Source of the DNA: Clostridia bacterium
Lineage (GTDB): Bacteria > Bacillota > Clostridia > Oscillospirales > Acutalibacteraceae
Length of the DNA stretch: 36,696 nucleotides
Reading direction: 5' to 3'
Assembly: GCA_017631955.1 (NCBI GenBank)
Contig: JAGBSJ010000032.1
Span: 1 to 36,696, forward strand
The position numbers and the translations under genes are program-made. Position 1 is the first letter of the stretch. The number at the start of each line of letters is the position of its first letter. Positions 1 through 7,277 of the stretch are shown here, in pieces. The notes beneath the pieces were generated by a model. That model saw only the letters and a list, made by a program, of their open reading frames with translations. It ran no database searches and was not told where the DNA came from.

Positions 1-1
1 A

Positions 2-223
2 CTTAAATCTAGAATTGTTATTGCTCATATAAGTAATAGAAATCCAAATGTGTATTATGAGTTAGGTATTGCTCATGCCTTGGGAAAACCAACAATATTA
101 CTATGTCGTAACGGAAATCAAGTTCCGTTTGATTTGAAACAAAAGTATATTATCTTTTATTCAAATGAAGAGGAATTGTCAAAAAAATTGCAAATAGCAA
201 TATTGAAGATTCTTACAAATTAA
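2..223 (+). CDS. NDT/TIR-like nucleotide-processing protein, C-terminal end only
   Basis: This is the last 73 codons of a gene that enters from the left edge; its start is outside the window. The visible part carries the motif NPNVYYELGIAHALGKP (about residues 14-30 of the fragment), followed by a beta-strand-like TILLC and a short acidic and helical tail. That motif is the signature of the nucleoside 2-deoxyribosyltransferase-like/TIR-like fold, in which the Glu of YYELG matches the catalytic Glu that attacks the N-glycosidic bond. Such domains occur both in nucleoside salvage and, often, as NAD- or nucleotide-cleaving effectors in phage defence. Only 61 bases with no terminator separate it from the next gene, so co-transcription is likely. 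A defence role is inferred from context, and the N-terminal domain is unknown. Confidence 0.65.
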   Translation, partial: LKSRIVIAHISNRNPNVYYELGIAHALGKPTILLCRNGNQVPFDLKQKYIIFYSNEEELSKKLQIAILKILTN

Positions 224-284
224 AATTTATATTGTAACATTTGTATTTTAGATATATCTGATTGTTAAAAATGGAGGAAGAAAA

Positions 285-980
285 ATGTCGATTTATAATC
301 ATAAGAAAAATAAGATAGGTTTTTTTACAGAGTTATACTTGAGTTATCGTGGTAAAAAAGATGCAAGAACAAAATCGGTTAGAACAGGGAAAGATGGTTC
401 CTTAGAATCCCCTTTTATAAGAAAAGAAATAAGTCTTTGTTCAGCGGCGATTGAAGAACAAAAAATTGCATTGATAGAAAGATTATTGGAAGAACATATC
501 AAAAATGAAGCTTTTAAAGCATCGGTTAATAAACATTATGTTGCTTTGAGGATGATTAGAGAAAATGGATTGGATTTTGAATACGATATATCTGCACAAC
601 AGACAAATAATTCAAATGATACTGTGGACAAATTGTTGAAACATCACGAAATGATGTCAAACAAATTTGCACAAAATATACGTACTCATCTTATTGAAAT
701 AGAGGGATGTAATGTCGAAAGTGATATTGCAAAAAATGATTTAAATATAAACAAAGAATATGAAACGACTTATGTAAAATGTTTAAAATATGTTGATATA
801 TTATTTGCAAGATTATCTGCATATTGGAGTGGTGTTTTAAAATGTGATTATGATGGAGCAAAATTTCCAACATATTTTGCTTATGAAGAAATTAAAAGTG
901 AATTAATTGCAAAATTAAACGAGGTTAAAAACATTAAATTAAATGATATTAAAAGTGTTTCTCTTAACAATGAAATGTAG
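285..980 (+). CDS. Unrecognised 231-residue cytoplasmic protein, cassette gene A
   Basis: I do not recognise this protein. The start is supported by GGAGGAAG at 273-279 just upstream of the ATG. There is no signal peptide or membrane segment. The N-terminus is strongly basic (KKNK, RGKKDARTK). The middle, about residues 45-100, is predicted to be helical and Glu/Lys-rich, followed by an Asn/Ser/Thr linker near 105 and another helical region to the end. It sits between the NDT/TIR-like gene (61 bases upstream) and a small coiled-coil gene (11 bases downstream), so it belongs to the same leftmost transcription unit. The basic start could bind nucleic acid, but no motif shows this. Codon use is very A+T rich, like its neighbours in the island. 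Confidence 0.7.
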   Translation: MSIYNHKKNKIGFFTELYLSYRGKKDARTKSVRTGKDGSLESPFIRKEISLCSAAIEEQKIALIERLLEEHIKNEAFKASVNKHYVALRMIRENGLDFEYDISAQQTNNSNDTVDKLLKHHEMMSNKFAQNIRTHLIEIEGCNVESDIAKNDLNINKEYETTYVKCLKYVDILFARLSAYWSGVLKCDYDGAKFPTYFAYEEIKSELIAKLNEVKNIKLNDIKSVSLNNEM

Positions 981-991
981 GAGTGGATATT

Positions 992-1300
992 ATGAAAAAT
1001 AAGTTTTGGGTTAACAATGAAAAGGAAAAGGGTCCTTTAAAAAAATATGGTTATAAGGATTTAATACCAGTAGAGATAAATCTTAATATAAAAAAAGAAA
1101 TTGATGATTATAATCAAAATACAAGAGCAGTGGGTAAAGGTACATATTTTAATTTGTTTTATTTCAATGCCTTAATAGAAGAAAAATTTTCAAAAATTAT
1201 AAGCCGAATAGAAACTCAATATAAAGCAAATTTACAATCAATAGAGATGTATTTTACTAAAAGACAGGTTGTAAAAAAAGAGTATGAAGAAATGATTTAA
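992..1300 (+). CDS. Small Lys/Glu-rich helical protein, cut by an in-frame TAA (cassette gene B)
   Basis: The ATG at 992 is chosen over the in-frame GTG at 983 because AGGAG (978-982) lies at normal distance before it. The product is 102 residues: a charged, basic N-terminus (KNKFWVNNEKEKG), a short aromatic stretch near residues 48-56 (YFNLFYFN), then a helix rich in Lys, Glu and Gln. The frame stops at TAA 1298-1300, but the same frame stays open for another 36 codons to a TGA at 1409-1411. That extension is again charged and heptad-like and ends right at the start of the next gene. The unbroken protein would be about 139 residues. The stop may be a true end, a recent nonsense mutation, a sequencing error or a recoded codon. 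I recognise no family. Confidence 0.55.
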   Translation: MKNKFWVNNEKEKGPLKKYGYKDLIPVEINLNIKKEIDDYNQNTRAVGKGTYFNLFYFNALIEEKFSKIISRIETQYKANLQSIEMYFTKRQVVKKEYEEMI

Positions 1301-1411
1301 AATTTAGATAAGCAAATACAAGTTGTTGAAAAAGATTTTGAGTATGTGAAAGAATTGTACAATAGTTTTAACACTGTTAGTTTTGAGGAGAATAAAGAGG
1401 GAGTAGAATGA
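1301..1411 (+). pseudogene. In-frame continuation of gene B after the TAA stop
   Basis: Thirty-six sense codons follow directly, in frame, after the TAA at 1298-1300 and end with TGA at 1409-1411, one base before the next gene's ATG at 1413. The translation (NLDKQIQVVEKDFEYVKELYN, then an acidic end ENKEGVE) continues the amphipathic Lys/Glu helix of gene B. No ribosome binding site or start codon suggests separate translation. It is best read as the severed C-terminus of gene B, or as a readthrough extension if the stop is suppressed. Confidence 0.5.
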
Positions 1412-1412
1412 A

Positions 1413-2141
1413 ATGAAAAAACTTTGGAAAGTAGATGTTAATGGTTCAGTTAGCTTTTCAGTGGACAATAAACTTTTTGAATCTGTAAGAAAAATTAATA
1501 ATTGGTATACAAATAGTCGATTCACTACTCCAGTTTTGGTAATAGCTGCAACAATAGATTTGGCAGGATTTTATCAGGTTGCACAAGCAACACTTATGGA
1601 AAGTGCTATTAATAGAACAATTATAGTTGCTGCTTTTGTAATTGCTTTTGAGTTAGCTCCATTGTATGTTGGATATGCAATTTGCTTGAAGGCATATAAT
1701 TTAGGTGAAAGAATTAGGAAATATGTTTTTTGGTTTTCTTTGACTTCATTTATATTAGGTGTAGTAGGTAATGCATATTATAGATTTTCAACAATGAACT
1801 TTATAGATATTGGTAATGAGAAGGTTCAATTGCCTTTTACTGTGCTGATGGTTATTTTGCCGTTAAGTACTAGTTTTATGAACTTTGCAATTGGTTGTTT
1901 ATCCTTTGACCCATTATCAGCTGATTTAAAAAGATTGTCAAAAAAACTATATGTTTTGAGAACTAATAGACGCAATTTAGAAGGACAGTTAGAAACCTTC
2001 AAAGATGACATTAATATGAAAACTGAGATGATAGCAGCAGAAGAGTCTATGTTTGAATGTGCCAAAATTGAAGTGTTAGCATCAAAAATAAAGTATAAAG
2101 ACTATGTCAATAATAACACAACAGAAATTGATATAAAATAA
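1413..2141 (+). CDS. Four-helix membrane protein with cytoplasmic coiled-coil tail, cassette gene C
   Basis: A 242-residue integral membrane protein; GAGGGAG at 1398-1404 supports the ATG. Four hydrophobic segments are visible at about residues 38-58, 69-92, 102-122 and 141-164. After these comes a charged, Leu-spaced stretch at about 170-215 (LKRLSKKLYVLRTNRRNLE and on) that should form a coiled coil, and a polar C-terminus. It is followed after 9 bases by an OmpA-domain lipoprotein. A membrane protein with a coiled-coil tail paired with an OmpA-domain partner recalls stator-like pairs such as MotAB or ZorAB. However, I see no MotA/ExbB motif, and the partner here is a lipoprotein rather than a one-helix MotB-type protein. 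Function unknown; a membrane anchor or channel for the cassette is my inference. Confidence 0.7.
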   Translation: MKKLWKVDVNGSVSFSVDNKLFESVRKINNWYTNSRFTTPVLVIAATIDLAGFYQVAQATLMESAINRTIIVAAFVIAFELAPLYVGYAICLKAYNLGERIRKYVFWFSLTSFILGVVGNAYYRFSTMNFIDIGNEKVQLPFTVLMVILPLSTSFMNFAIGCLSFDPLSADLKRLSKKLYVLRTNRRNLEGQLETFKDDINMKTEMIAAEESMFECAKIEVLASKIKYKDYVNNNTTEIDIK

Positions 2142-2150
2142 GGAGTTAGT

Positions 2151-3380
2151 ATGAAAAAAAATATATTTTATTTTTGTTGTATTTTGGTATTTTTTAGTGT
2201 GCTATTATCAGGGTGCGAGAAAACGGAAGTTACTGAGTCTGAATCAGTTGTTGTGCTTATTGGAAACCATGCCAATGCTAAAATGGTGGATGAAAAAAAA
2301 TTTTTAGAAGAAGTTAAAGATGTTTACATGAATTTGGGGACAATATCATTTATTGTTGTTGATGGAGAACCTGAGATAATATATAAAGACGATGAAATAT
2401 TGGGTTATGTTGGCCAAGAGGAAATGGAAAAACGTGCGAAAGAAAAGGCTCTCAATGAGGATTTGTGGAGACAAGAGTTGAATCCTATTATCGAGAGAAT
2501 TGGTAAAGATGCGTATAATACACCTGCAAATAATAATGAAGTTGATATAATAAAAGCATTAAATGAAACTTCAAGTGCTTTGAATTATTCAATGATAGAG
2601 AATGTGGAGTATGATAAAAGAATTGTTATTTATGATTCAGGATTATCAACAACAGGCGTTGTAAATTTTTGCGAACATAATATTTTGCAAATGAGTGAGG
2701 CAGAAATAAATGCTTTTGTTGATGAACTTTATTATAATAAAGAAATTCCAAATTTGAGTGAAGTTGAAGTTGAATGGTACGGTATTGGTAAGGTTGCCGA
2801 ACCACAACAGGCTATTAGTAATAAATATTGCGAAAAAATCAAATATTTATGGAACCGTATAATAGAAAAGGCTGGGGGAACAATAAAATTTATCGATTAT
2901 ATTTTTAATATCACGGTAAAGGCTGATTGCGAGGTTTCCAAAGTAATAATTCCAAGTGTTTCAAGAGAAAAGTTTGTAGTTTATTTTCTTGGTGATAGTA
3001 TTGCCTATAATAACAATGAAATTATTGCTAAAAATGTGTTGGTACAGGCGGCTAATGAAATAATGTCGTTTGAGGGCGTTTGGTATATAATAGGTTGTGA
3101 GGCTACTAGAACAGAAGATGGTGTAGAAGATTTAAAAAATCACTATTCTGCATTGAGAGCAGATAAAGTGGCAAAAGAATTGAGAAAGCTTGGCGTGTCA
3201 GATAGTAAAATTATTGTCAGTGCGTTAGGCCCGTATGATCCGTGGAATATAAATGAATATGTGGATGGCTCCTGGAGGGAAGAATTAGCTCAAAAGAATC
3301 GAAAGGTTGTTATAATACATACAGAAAACCCTGAAATTGTAGATGATATAGAGTTTATAGAAGAGGGTAGAATTGGATGA
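2151..3380 (+). CDS. OmpA-domain surface lipoprotein, cassette gene D
   Basis: A 409-residue secreted lipoprotein. The N-terminus has a basic start, a hydrophobic core and the lipobox LLSGC with Cys22, so it should be lipid-anchored on the outer face of the membrane. Residues about 32-215 form an alpha/beta region (VVVLIGNHANAKM, IVIYDSGLSTTG) that resembles the N-terminal part of clostridial OmpA-family lipoproteins as I remember them. Residues about 275-390 form an OmpA C-terminal-like fold: NHYSALRADKV at 330-340 fits the N..LS..RA..V signature, and QKNRKVVI at 381-388 fits the terminal NRRV motif. The usual GHTD is replaced by GCEA (315-318), so the peptidoglycan-binding Asp is missing while the Arg of LRA is kept. 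AAGGAG precedes the start. It is the last gene of the cassette, with a terminator about 85 bases on. Confidence 0.8.
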   Translation: MKKNIFYFCCILVFFSVLLSGCEKTEVTESESVVVLIGNHANAKMVDEKKFLEEVKDVYMNLGTISFIVVDGEPEIIYKDDEILGYVGQEEMEKRAKEKALNEDLWRQELNPIIERIGKDAYNTPANNNEVDIIKALNETSSALNYSMIENVEYDKRIVIYDSGLSTTGVVNFCEHNILQMSEAEINAFVDELYYNKEIPNLSEVEVEWYGIGKVAEPQQAISNKYCEKIKYLWNRIIEKAGGTIKFIDYIFNITVKADCEVSKVIIPSVSREKFVVYFLGDSIAYNNNEIIAKNVLVQAANEIMSFEGVWYIIGCEATRTEDGVEDLKNHYSALRADKVAKELRKLGVSDSKIIVSALGPYDPWNINEYVDGSWREELAQKNRKVVIIHTENPEIVDDIEFIEEGRIG

Positions 3381-3463
3381 TAAAAGAATGTAGGACAAAT
3401 AAGATAAAGAATGTTTTCTTTTGTGTCCAATGAATCCAAAACTAAAACTTAATAATTCAAGAA

Positions 3464-3498
3464 ACAGGACGAGGTTTTCACACCCCGTCCTGTCTTTT
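3464..3498 (+). terminator. Terminator after the OmpA-lipoprotein cassette
   Basis: ACAGGACGAGGT pairs with ACCCCGTCCTGT across a six-base loop, a 12-bp stem with one mismatch, followed by TCTTTTC. It ends the leftmost cassette. Confidence 0.8.
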
Positions 3499-3595
3499 CA
3501 TAATTTTTTGTCACAAAATATCGAATTTTTACGATTTAATATAATATAGAGGTGAATAAGTATTACAACTAAACTAAAAGAAAGGACATTTATAT

Positions 3596-3676
3596 ATGAA
3601 CTTGATTATTAAAAAGATTGGATATAAATTTAAATGGAAACAATTAAATCCTAGTATTTTGTTTTTTCAAACATGA
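3596..3676 (+). CDS. Possible 26-residue peptide
   Basis: An ATG at 3596 follows AAGAAAGGAC (3587-3596 region) at a plausible distance and opens 26 codons (MNLIIKKIGYKFKWKQLNPS and six more residues). The peptide is basic and aromatic. It could be a real small protein, a leader, or the decayed 5' end of a lost gene. Nothing else supports it. Confidence 0.25.
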   Translation: MNLIIKKIGYKFKWKQLNPSILFFQT

Positions 3677-3750
3677 ATATTTTAAAGGAAATACTTGTGT
3701 ACATATTTTGAAAAATGATAAAAAACGTTAAGTTGAAGGAGTGGTAGTTT

Positions 3751-4746
3751 ATGGACTCTGCAAAGATAAATGAACAATTAATACATACAGATGAATTGAA
3801 AAATGTGTTAGATAAAATATGTCAACATGAACAATTGTATTCAATAGCATTATTTGATGTGTTAGGTTTTTCAAAGTTGGTAAGCTCACAAGGTAATCAG
3901 GTAGTTTTAGACCTATACAATAAATTGTTAGATATATTAGATAAGCAGAAAACTCACAATGATGGTGCAACCGGATTTGCTGCTAGTGTTGTTCCTGTGC
4001 CTGTAACAAAAGATTGGAAACAAAGCATAATGATGGCAGAAGCAAACGGATTTATAAATGCTTGCCATTTTAGTGACACTTTTTTAATTTATGTAAATTA
4101 CGAACTTTGTCATGATGGGTTCTATTTGTCAACACCTTTTAACGAACCATACCCGTTATTATTGGGTGAAGTTGGTACAGAATGTTTTCCTATGTTGTAT
4201 CAAAAACACAATATATATTTATCTTTTTTGCAAACTTGTATGGAGTTCTTTTGCCAAGCAATTATTTCCGGCATACCACTTCGCGGATGCATATCCACAG
4301 GTTTAGCGATTATGGACCACACGAAGTCTATTTATATAGGAGAGCCTATAGTTGAGGCTGCTCGTGGTGAGCCTGCACAAAACTCTTTAGGGATTGCTTT
4401 TGGCAAGAGTTTTAATAATTCACATCCAGTATATAATAAATACTTCATACCGTACTTAAATCATTTAAAACAAAATGATGAAAGAACTAAGTTTTTAAGT
4501 CCTATGATGTTGGATTGGGCAAGATACTGGCGAGAATCTTCCGATTTTAAAGATTACGATTTCTTTGAATGTATAAATAAAATGAACACAGATGAAAAAT
4601 GCAGTTCGTATTATGAAAATGCAATCAAGTTCTTTGAATATTCAAAGGCGCATAAAAATTGGGCTTCTAAATTAAACAGAGAAGGTATTAATGATATAAC
4701 TGACTATTATAAACGAGCAACAGAGTGGTTGGAGTCAGTGAAATAA
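3751..4746 (+). CDS. Class III nucleotide cyclase-like protein, Pycsar PycC-like
   Basis: A 331-residue protein with the hallmarks of the divergent class III nucleotide cyclases that include the Pycsar pyrimidine cyclases (PycC). ALFDVLGFSKLV (33-44) puts the first metal-binding Asp at 36. HFSDTFLIYV (106-115) gives the second at Asp109. IPLRGCISTG (175-184) then IYIGEPIVEA (194-203) match the conserved LRGxIS.G and G.A...A elements. In Pycsar these enzymes make cCMP or cUMP on phage infection to activate a TIR or membrane effector. No such effector follows: a weak terminator and 333 bases separate it from an OLD nuclease. GGAG precedes the start. Substrate cannot be read from sequence, and a role in cyclic-nucleotide defence signalling is inferred from family and island context. 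Confidence 0.65.
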   Translation: MDSAKINEQLIHTDELKNVLDKICQHEQLYSIALFDVLGFSKLVSSQGNQVVLDLYNKLLDILDKQKTHNDGATGFAASVVPVPVTKDWKQSIMMAEANGFINACHFSDTFLIYVNYELCHDGFYLSTPFNEPYPLLLGEVGTECFPMLYQKHNIYLSFLQTCMEFFCQAIISGIPLRGCISTGLAIMDHTKSIYIGEPIVEAARGEPAQNSLGIAFGKSFNNSHPVYNKYFIPYLNHLKQNDERTKFLSPMMLDWARYWRESSDFKDYDFFECINKMNTDEKCSSYYENAIKFFEYSKAHKNWASKLNREGINDITDYYKRATEWLESVK

Positions 4747-5079
4747 AGCACCTTTATTCTAAAAATATTTATAACAGCATACGAAAATAGAGAAATGAAA
4801 TATAATTAAGTTAAAATTTAAAACTAAACAAGCACTCTAGTTTATATGGCTTTAAAGTGCTTATTCGTTTTACAAGACAGAGGGCAGAGTTAATAAAGTG
4901 GTAATTCAAATTTTGTAAAAATAATTGTACATTTTTCGTATGAAATAAAAAGAACTTTTATAAACACAAACTTAAGTATTAGTATTTTGCAATAGGGTGA
5001 ACTATGTATGAATTTTATTAAATATGGATGATACCTGCGATATACTCAAAACAATCAATTTTATTGAGGTGAAAATAAT
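4747..5079. other. Intergenic stretch between cyclase and OLD genes
   Basis: This 333-base gap is strongly A+T rich. It contains the weak hairpin at 4830-4862. Around that, a 10-bp inverted repeat, CATACGAAAA at 4778-4787 and TTTTCGTATG at 4933-4942, is 145 bases apart and may be chance. The OLD gene's ribosome site GAGGTG is at the right end. No other gene is visible. Confidence 0.5.
4830..4871 (+). terminator. Weak terminator-like hairpin after the cyclase gene
   Basis: AAGCACT (4830-4836) pairs with AGTGCTT (4856-4862) across a 19-base loop, followed by a poor T-run. It suggests that the cyclase and OLD genes are not tightly co-transcribed. Confidence 0.4.
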
Positions 5080-6903
5080 ATGAAGTTAAGAAAGGTTGCA
5101 ATCAAAAATTTTAGAGCATATTTAGAGCGAGTTGAATTTTCAGTTAATGAAATTACAGCACTTATAGGCAAAAACGACATAGGTAAATCAACAATATTAG
5201 ATGCACTTGATATTTTCTTTAATAGCAATAAACTTGATGCGATTGAACGCAATATACATTGTGGAGTTGAACCCGTTGAAATAACTTGTGTGTTTAGCGA
5301 CTTTTCATCTGAAATTATACTTGATGAAACTGTTGCTACATCTCTTTCAAATGAATATCTGCTAAATGAAGATGGAATGCTTGAAATACGAAAGATTTAT
5401 TCTGTTGTGGGAAAAGAAACAGTATATATTGTTGCATTACACCCTACAAACGAACCTTATAATAATCTTCTTTTAAAAAAGAATTCTGAATTAAAGAGTC
5501 TAATTCGCAGTGAAGGGTTAGAAGAAAACGTTAATCTAACAATAAACTCTGAAATGCGACATGCTTTATGGAATTCCCTTGGTGATAATTTGACTTTATC
5601 CACACAAGCATTGTGTGTAGATAAGGAAGACGCAAAAAATATTTGGCAAAAAATAGTGCCTGAACTGCCTAAATATCATGTTTTTAGATCTGATCGCCCA
5701 AGCACAGATGAAGATGTGGTTGCACAAGATCCTATGCAAATTGCAATGAAGGCTGCTATTCAAGAAAAACAGGAGGAGTTATCTCGTATCGCAGATGAAA
5801 TAAAAGAAAAAGTTTCTCTAGTAGCGGACAAAACAATAGATAAACTTAAGGATTTTGATGAAACTTTAGCTTCTACTCTAAAACCACAATTTAAAAAGGA
5901 TCCTTCATGGGAAAAGGCATTTACATTTTCTTTGTTTGGTGATGAAAATATCCCTATAAATAAACGTGGAAGTGGCGTTAGACGACTTATACTTTTTAGT
6001 TTTTTTAGAGCAAAATGTGAAGAAAACATTGGTGAACAAACCGATGTTATATACGCAGTGGAGGAACCTGAAACATCTCAACATCCAGATTTCCAACAGA
6101 CGATTATTAATACTTTTATTCAAATGGTTAATAATCCACATTGCCAGATTATTTTTACTACTCATGTTCCAGGATTAGCTAAATTGGTTCCAGTTTCATC
6201 ACTGAGATATATAACAAACAATAATGGCTATCCTGTAATTGAAGAAAGTTCAGAAGACATTATTCAAACGATAGCTGATTCATTAGGCGTTTTACCAGAT
6301 TTGACTCCGCCATTAGCAGAATATAGAAATATCAGATTAATTGTATGTGTGGAAGGCATAAATGATATCAGTTTTCTTGATAATATTAGTTTGGCTTTAC
6401 ACAACGAAATTCCAGAGATAGAAAAGTTATCTACAATTCCAGATATTGTAATGATTCCTTTAGGTGGCAGTTCTTTGCAGGAATGGGTGAATCGAAATTA
6501 TTTACAAAAACTCAATATACCAGAATATCATATCTATGATAGTGATTGTACCAATGCTCATCAAACAGATTGCGATGGAGTAAATGGTAGGGGAAATGGG
6601 TCTAGCGCACGTATGACTTCAAAACGTGAGATGGAAAATTATCTCCACACAGAGGCTATTCGTCAAGTATATGAATGGTTTGACTCTCCAGTTACAGATG
6701 AACTTGATGTTCCCAAAACTATATCAGATTATTTAAAGGCAAATAATATTCCGGGTTCGAAAGAGAAAAATGTAAAAACGAAGTTGAACAACGAAGCTGT
6801 TAAATATATGTCTTTAGAATTGTTAAAGCAACAAGATGTAGAAAATGAAGTACTATCTTGGATTTGTGATATTTTAGGTTTAGATATACACAGATATTTG
6901 TAA
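5080..6903 (+). CDS. OLD-family ATP-dependent endonuclease (ABC ATPase plus TOPRIM)
   Basis: A 607-residue overcoming-lysogenization-defect (OLD) family protein. The ABC/SMC-like ATPase half has a Walker A GKNDIGKST (30-38), the signature region RGSGVRRLIL (296-305), Walker B AVEEPE (326-331) and the H-loop TTHVPGL (360-366). The TOPRIM half has VEGINDI (424-430), DSD (487-489) and KREMENYL (515-522), which supply the acidic metal ligands for DNA cleavage. OLD proteins cut or nick DNA and protect against phages; Gabija GajA is a class 2 relative. No UvrD-like helicase (GajB) follows, so this reads as a stand-alone class 1 OLD. The start is supported by GAGGTG. All catalytic motifs look intact. 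It is the last gene before the island boundary. Confidence 0.9.
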   Translation: MKLRKVAIKNFRAYLERVEFSVNEITALIGKNDIGKSTILDALDIFFNSNKLDAIERNIHCGVEPVEITCVFSDFSSEIILDETVATSLSNEYLLNEDGMLEIRKIYSVVGKETVYIVALHPTNEPYNNLLLKKNSELKSLIRSEGLEENVNLTINSEMRHALWNSLGDNLTLSTQALCVDKEDAKNIWQKIVPELPKYHVFRSDRPSTDEDVVAQDPMQIAMKAAIQEKQEELSRIADEIKEKVSLVADKTIDKLKDFDETLASTLKPQFKKDPSWEKAFTFSLFGDENIPINKRGSGVRRLILFSFFRAKCEENIGEQTDVIYAVEEPETSQHPDFQQTIINTFIQMVNNPHCQIIFTTHVPGLAKLVPVSSLRYITNNNGYPVIEESSEDIIQTIADSLGVLPDLTPPLAEYRNIRLIVCVEGINDISFLDNISLALHNEIPEIEKLSTIPDIVMIPLGGSSLQEWVNRNYLQKLNIPEYHIYDSDCTNAHQTDCDGVNGRGNGSSARMTSKREMENYLHTEAIRQVYEWFDSPVTDELDVPKTISDYLKANNIPGSKEKNVKTKLNNEAVKYMSLELLKQQDVENEVLSWICDILGLDIHRYL

Positions 6904-7111
6904 TTTTTATACAAAAACAAAGGAAAACCTATTTGAAATAGAGATCGTTATTTGTTTTTTAGATGTTGTATCTACACATATAGTGTAATAGTGGCAGTGA
7001 TAGGAATCCAAATATGATTTTAAACCAATGCAAAATTAATTTAAAATCACAATTACTAAGTTGTTTTTAATGACGTTTTGGTGACGGCAAGAGGTCGTTT
7101 TCAGTATTTTC

Positions 7112-7132
7112 TTGTGGCTTATTTGTGGCTTA
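7112..7132. repeat. Tandem direct repeat near the island end
   Basis: TTGTGGCTTA occurs at 7112-7121 and again at 7123-7132, an 11-base period. It lies about 120 bases inside the putative attachment site, where arm-type binding sites of tyrosine integrases or excisionases often sit. That role is inference. Confidence 0.5.
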
Positions 7133-7249
7133 TTTTCGTGAAAACTGATTGAATTTGATGAAAGGTAATAAAATATTGGAGAGTTGAAATCGTTGGTATA
7201 TAAGGGGTTGTAGCGTTTTGTAAAATCTCATAAAAGTTGATTTCTCGAT

Positions 7250-7272
7250 TTCGAATCTCCGGTGGATCACCA
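7250..7272 (+). other. tRNA 3'-end-like sequence, candidate attachment site
   Basis: The order TTCGAAT (7250-7256), CTCCG (7257-7261), seven bases GTGGATC, then ACCA (7269-7272) matches a T-loop, T-stem, acceptor strand and CCA end of a tRNA. The bases before it (TCGAT) do not pair with CTCCG, and no D-arm or anticodon arm lies upstream, so the 5' part of a tRNA is absent. Elements that integrate into tRNA 3' ends leave exactly such a copy at one end. It is followed at once by a tRNA-style terminator. I cannot name the amino acid. Confidence 0.5.
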
Positions 7273-7277
7273 AAAAG

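Larger units (their letters stand above)
3381..3750. other. Intergenic stretch between cassette and cyclase gene
   Basis: This 370-base gap holds the terminator at 3464-3498 and a possible 26-codon reading frame at 3596-3676. It has an AT-rich area around 3535-3550 with a TATAAT-like hexamer at 3540 but no well-spaced -35. I see nothing else. Confidence 0.5.

Noticed and set aside
691-873. Minus-strand reading frame of 60 codons inside gene A
   Set aside because: It lies wholly opposite a well-supported gene, has no ribosome site and a composition typical of antisense shadow frames.
4778-4942. Terminal inverted repeats of a small mobile element around the cyclase terminator
   Set aside because: Only ten AT-rich bases match, with no target duplication and no gene between them.
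1413-6903. Complete Zorya system
   Set aside because: Genes C and D have only a general likeness to ZorA/ZorB. There is no ZorC, ZorD helicase or ZorE nuclease, and MotA/ExbB motifs are absent.
5080-7250. Gabija system (GajA plus GajB)
   Set aside because: No UvrD-like helicase follows the OLD gene; the next 340 bases are non-coding.
7185-7272. Complete tRNA gene ending at the CCA at 7272
   Set aside because: The five bases before the T-loop do not pair with CTCCG and no D-arm or anticodon stem can be drawn in the preceding 75-90 bases.
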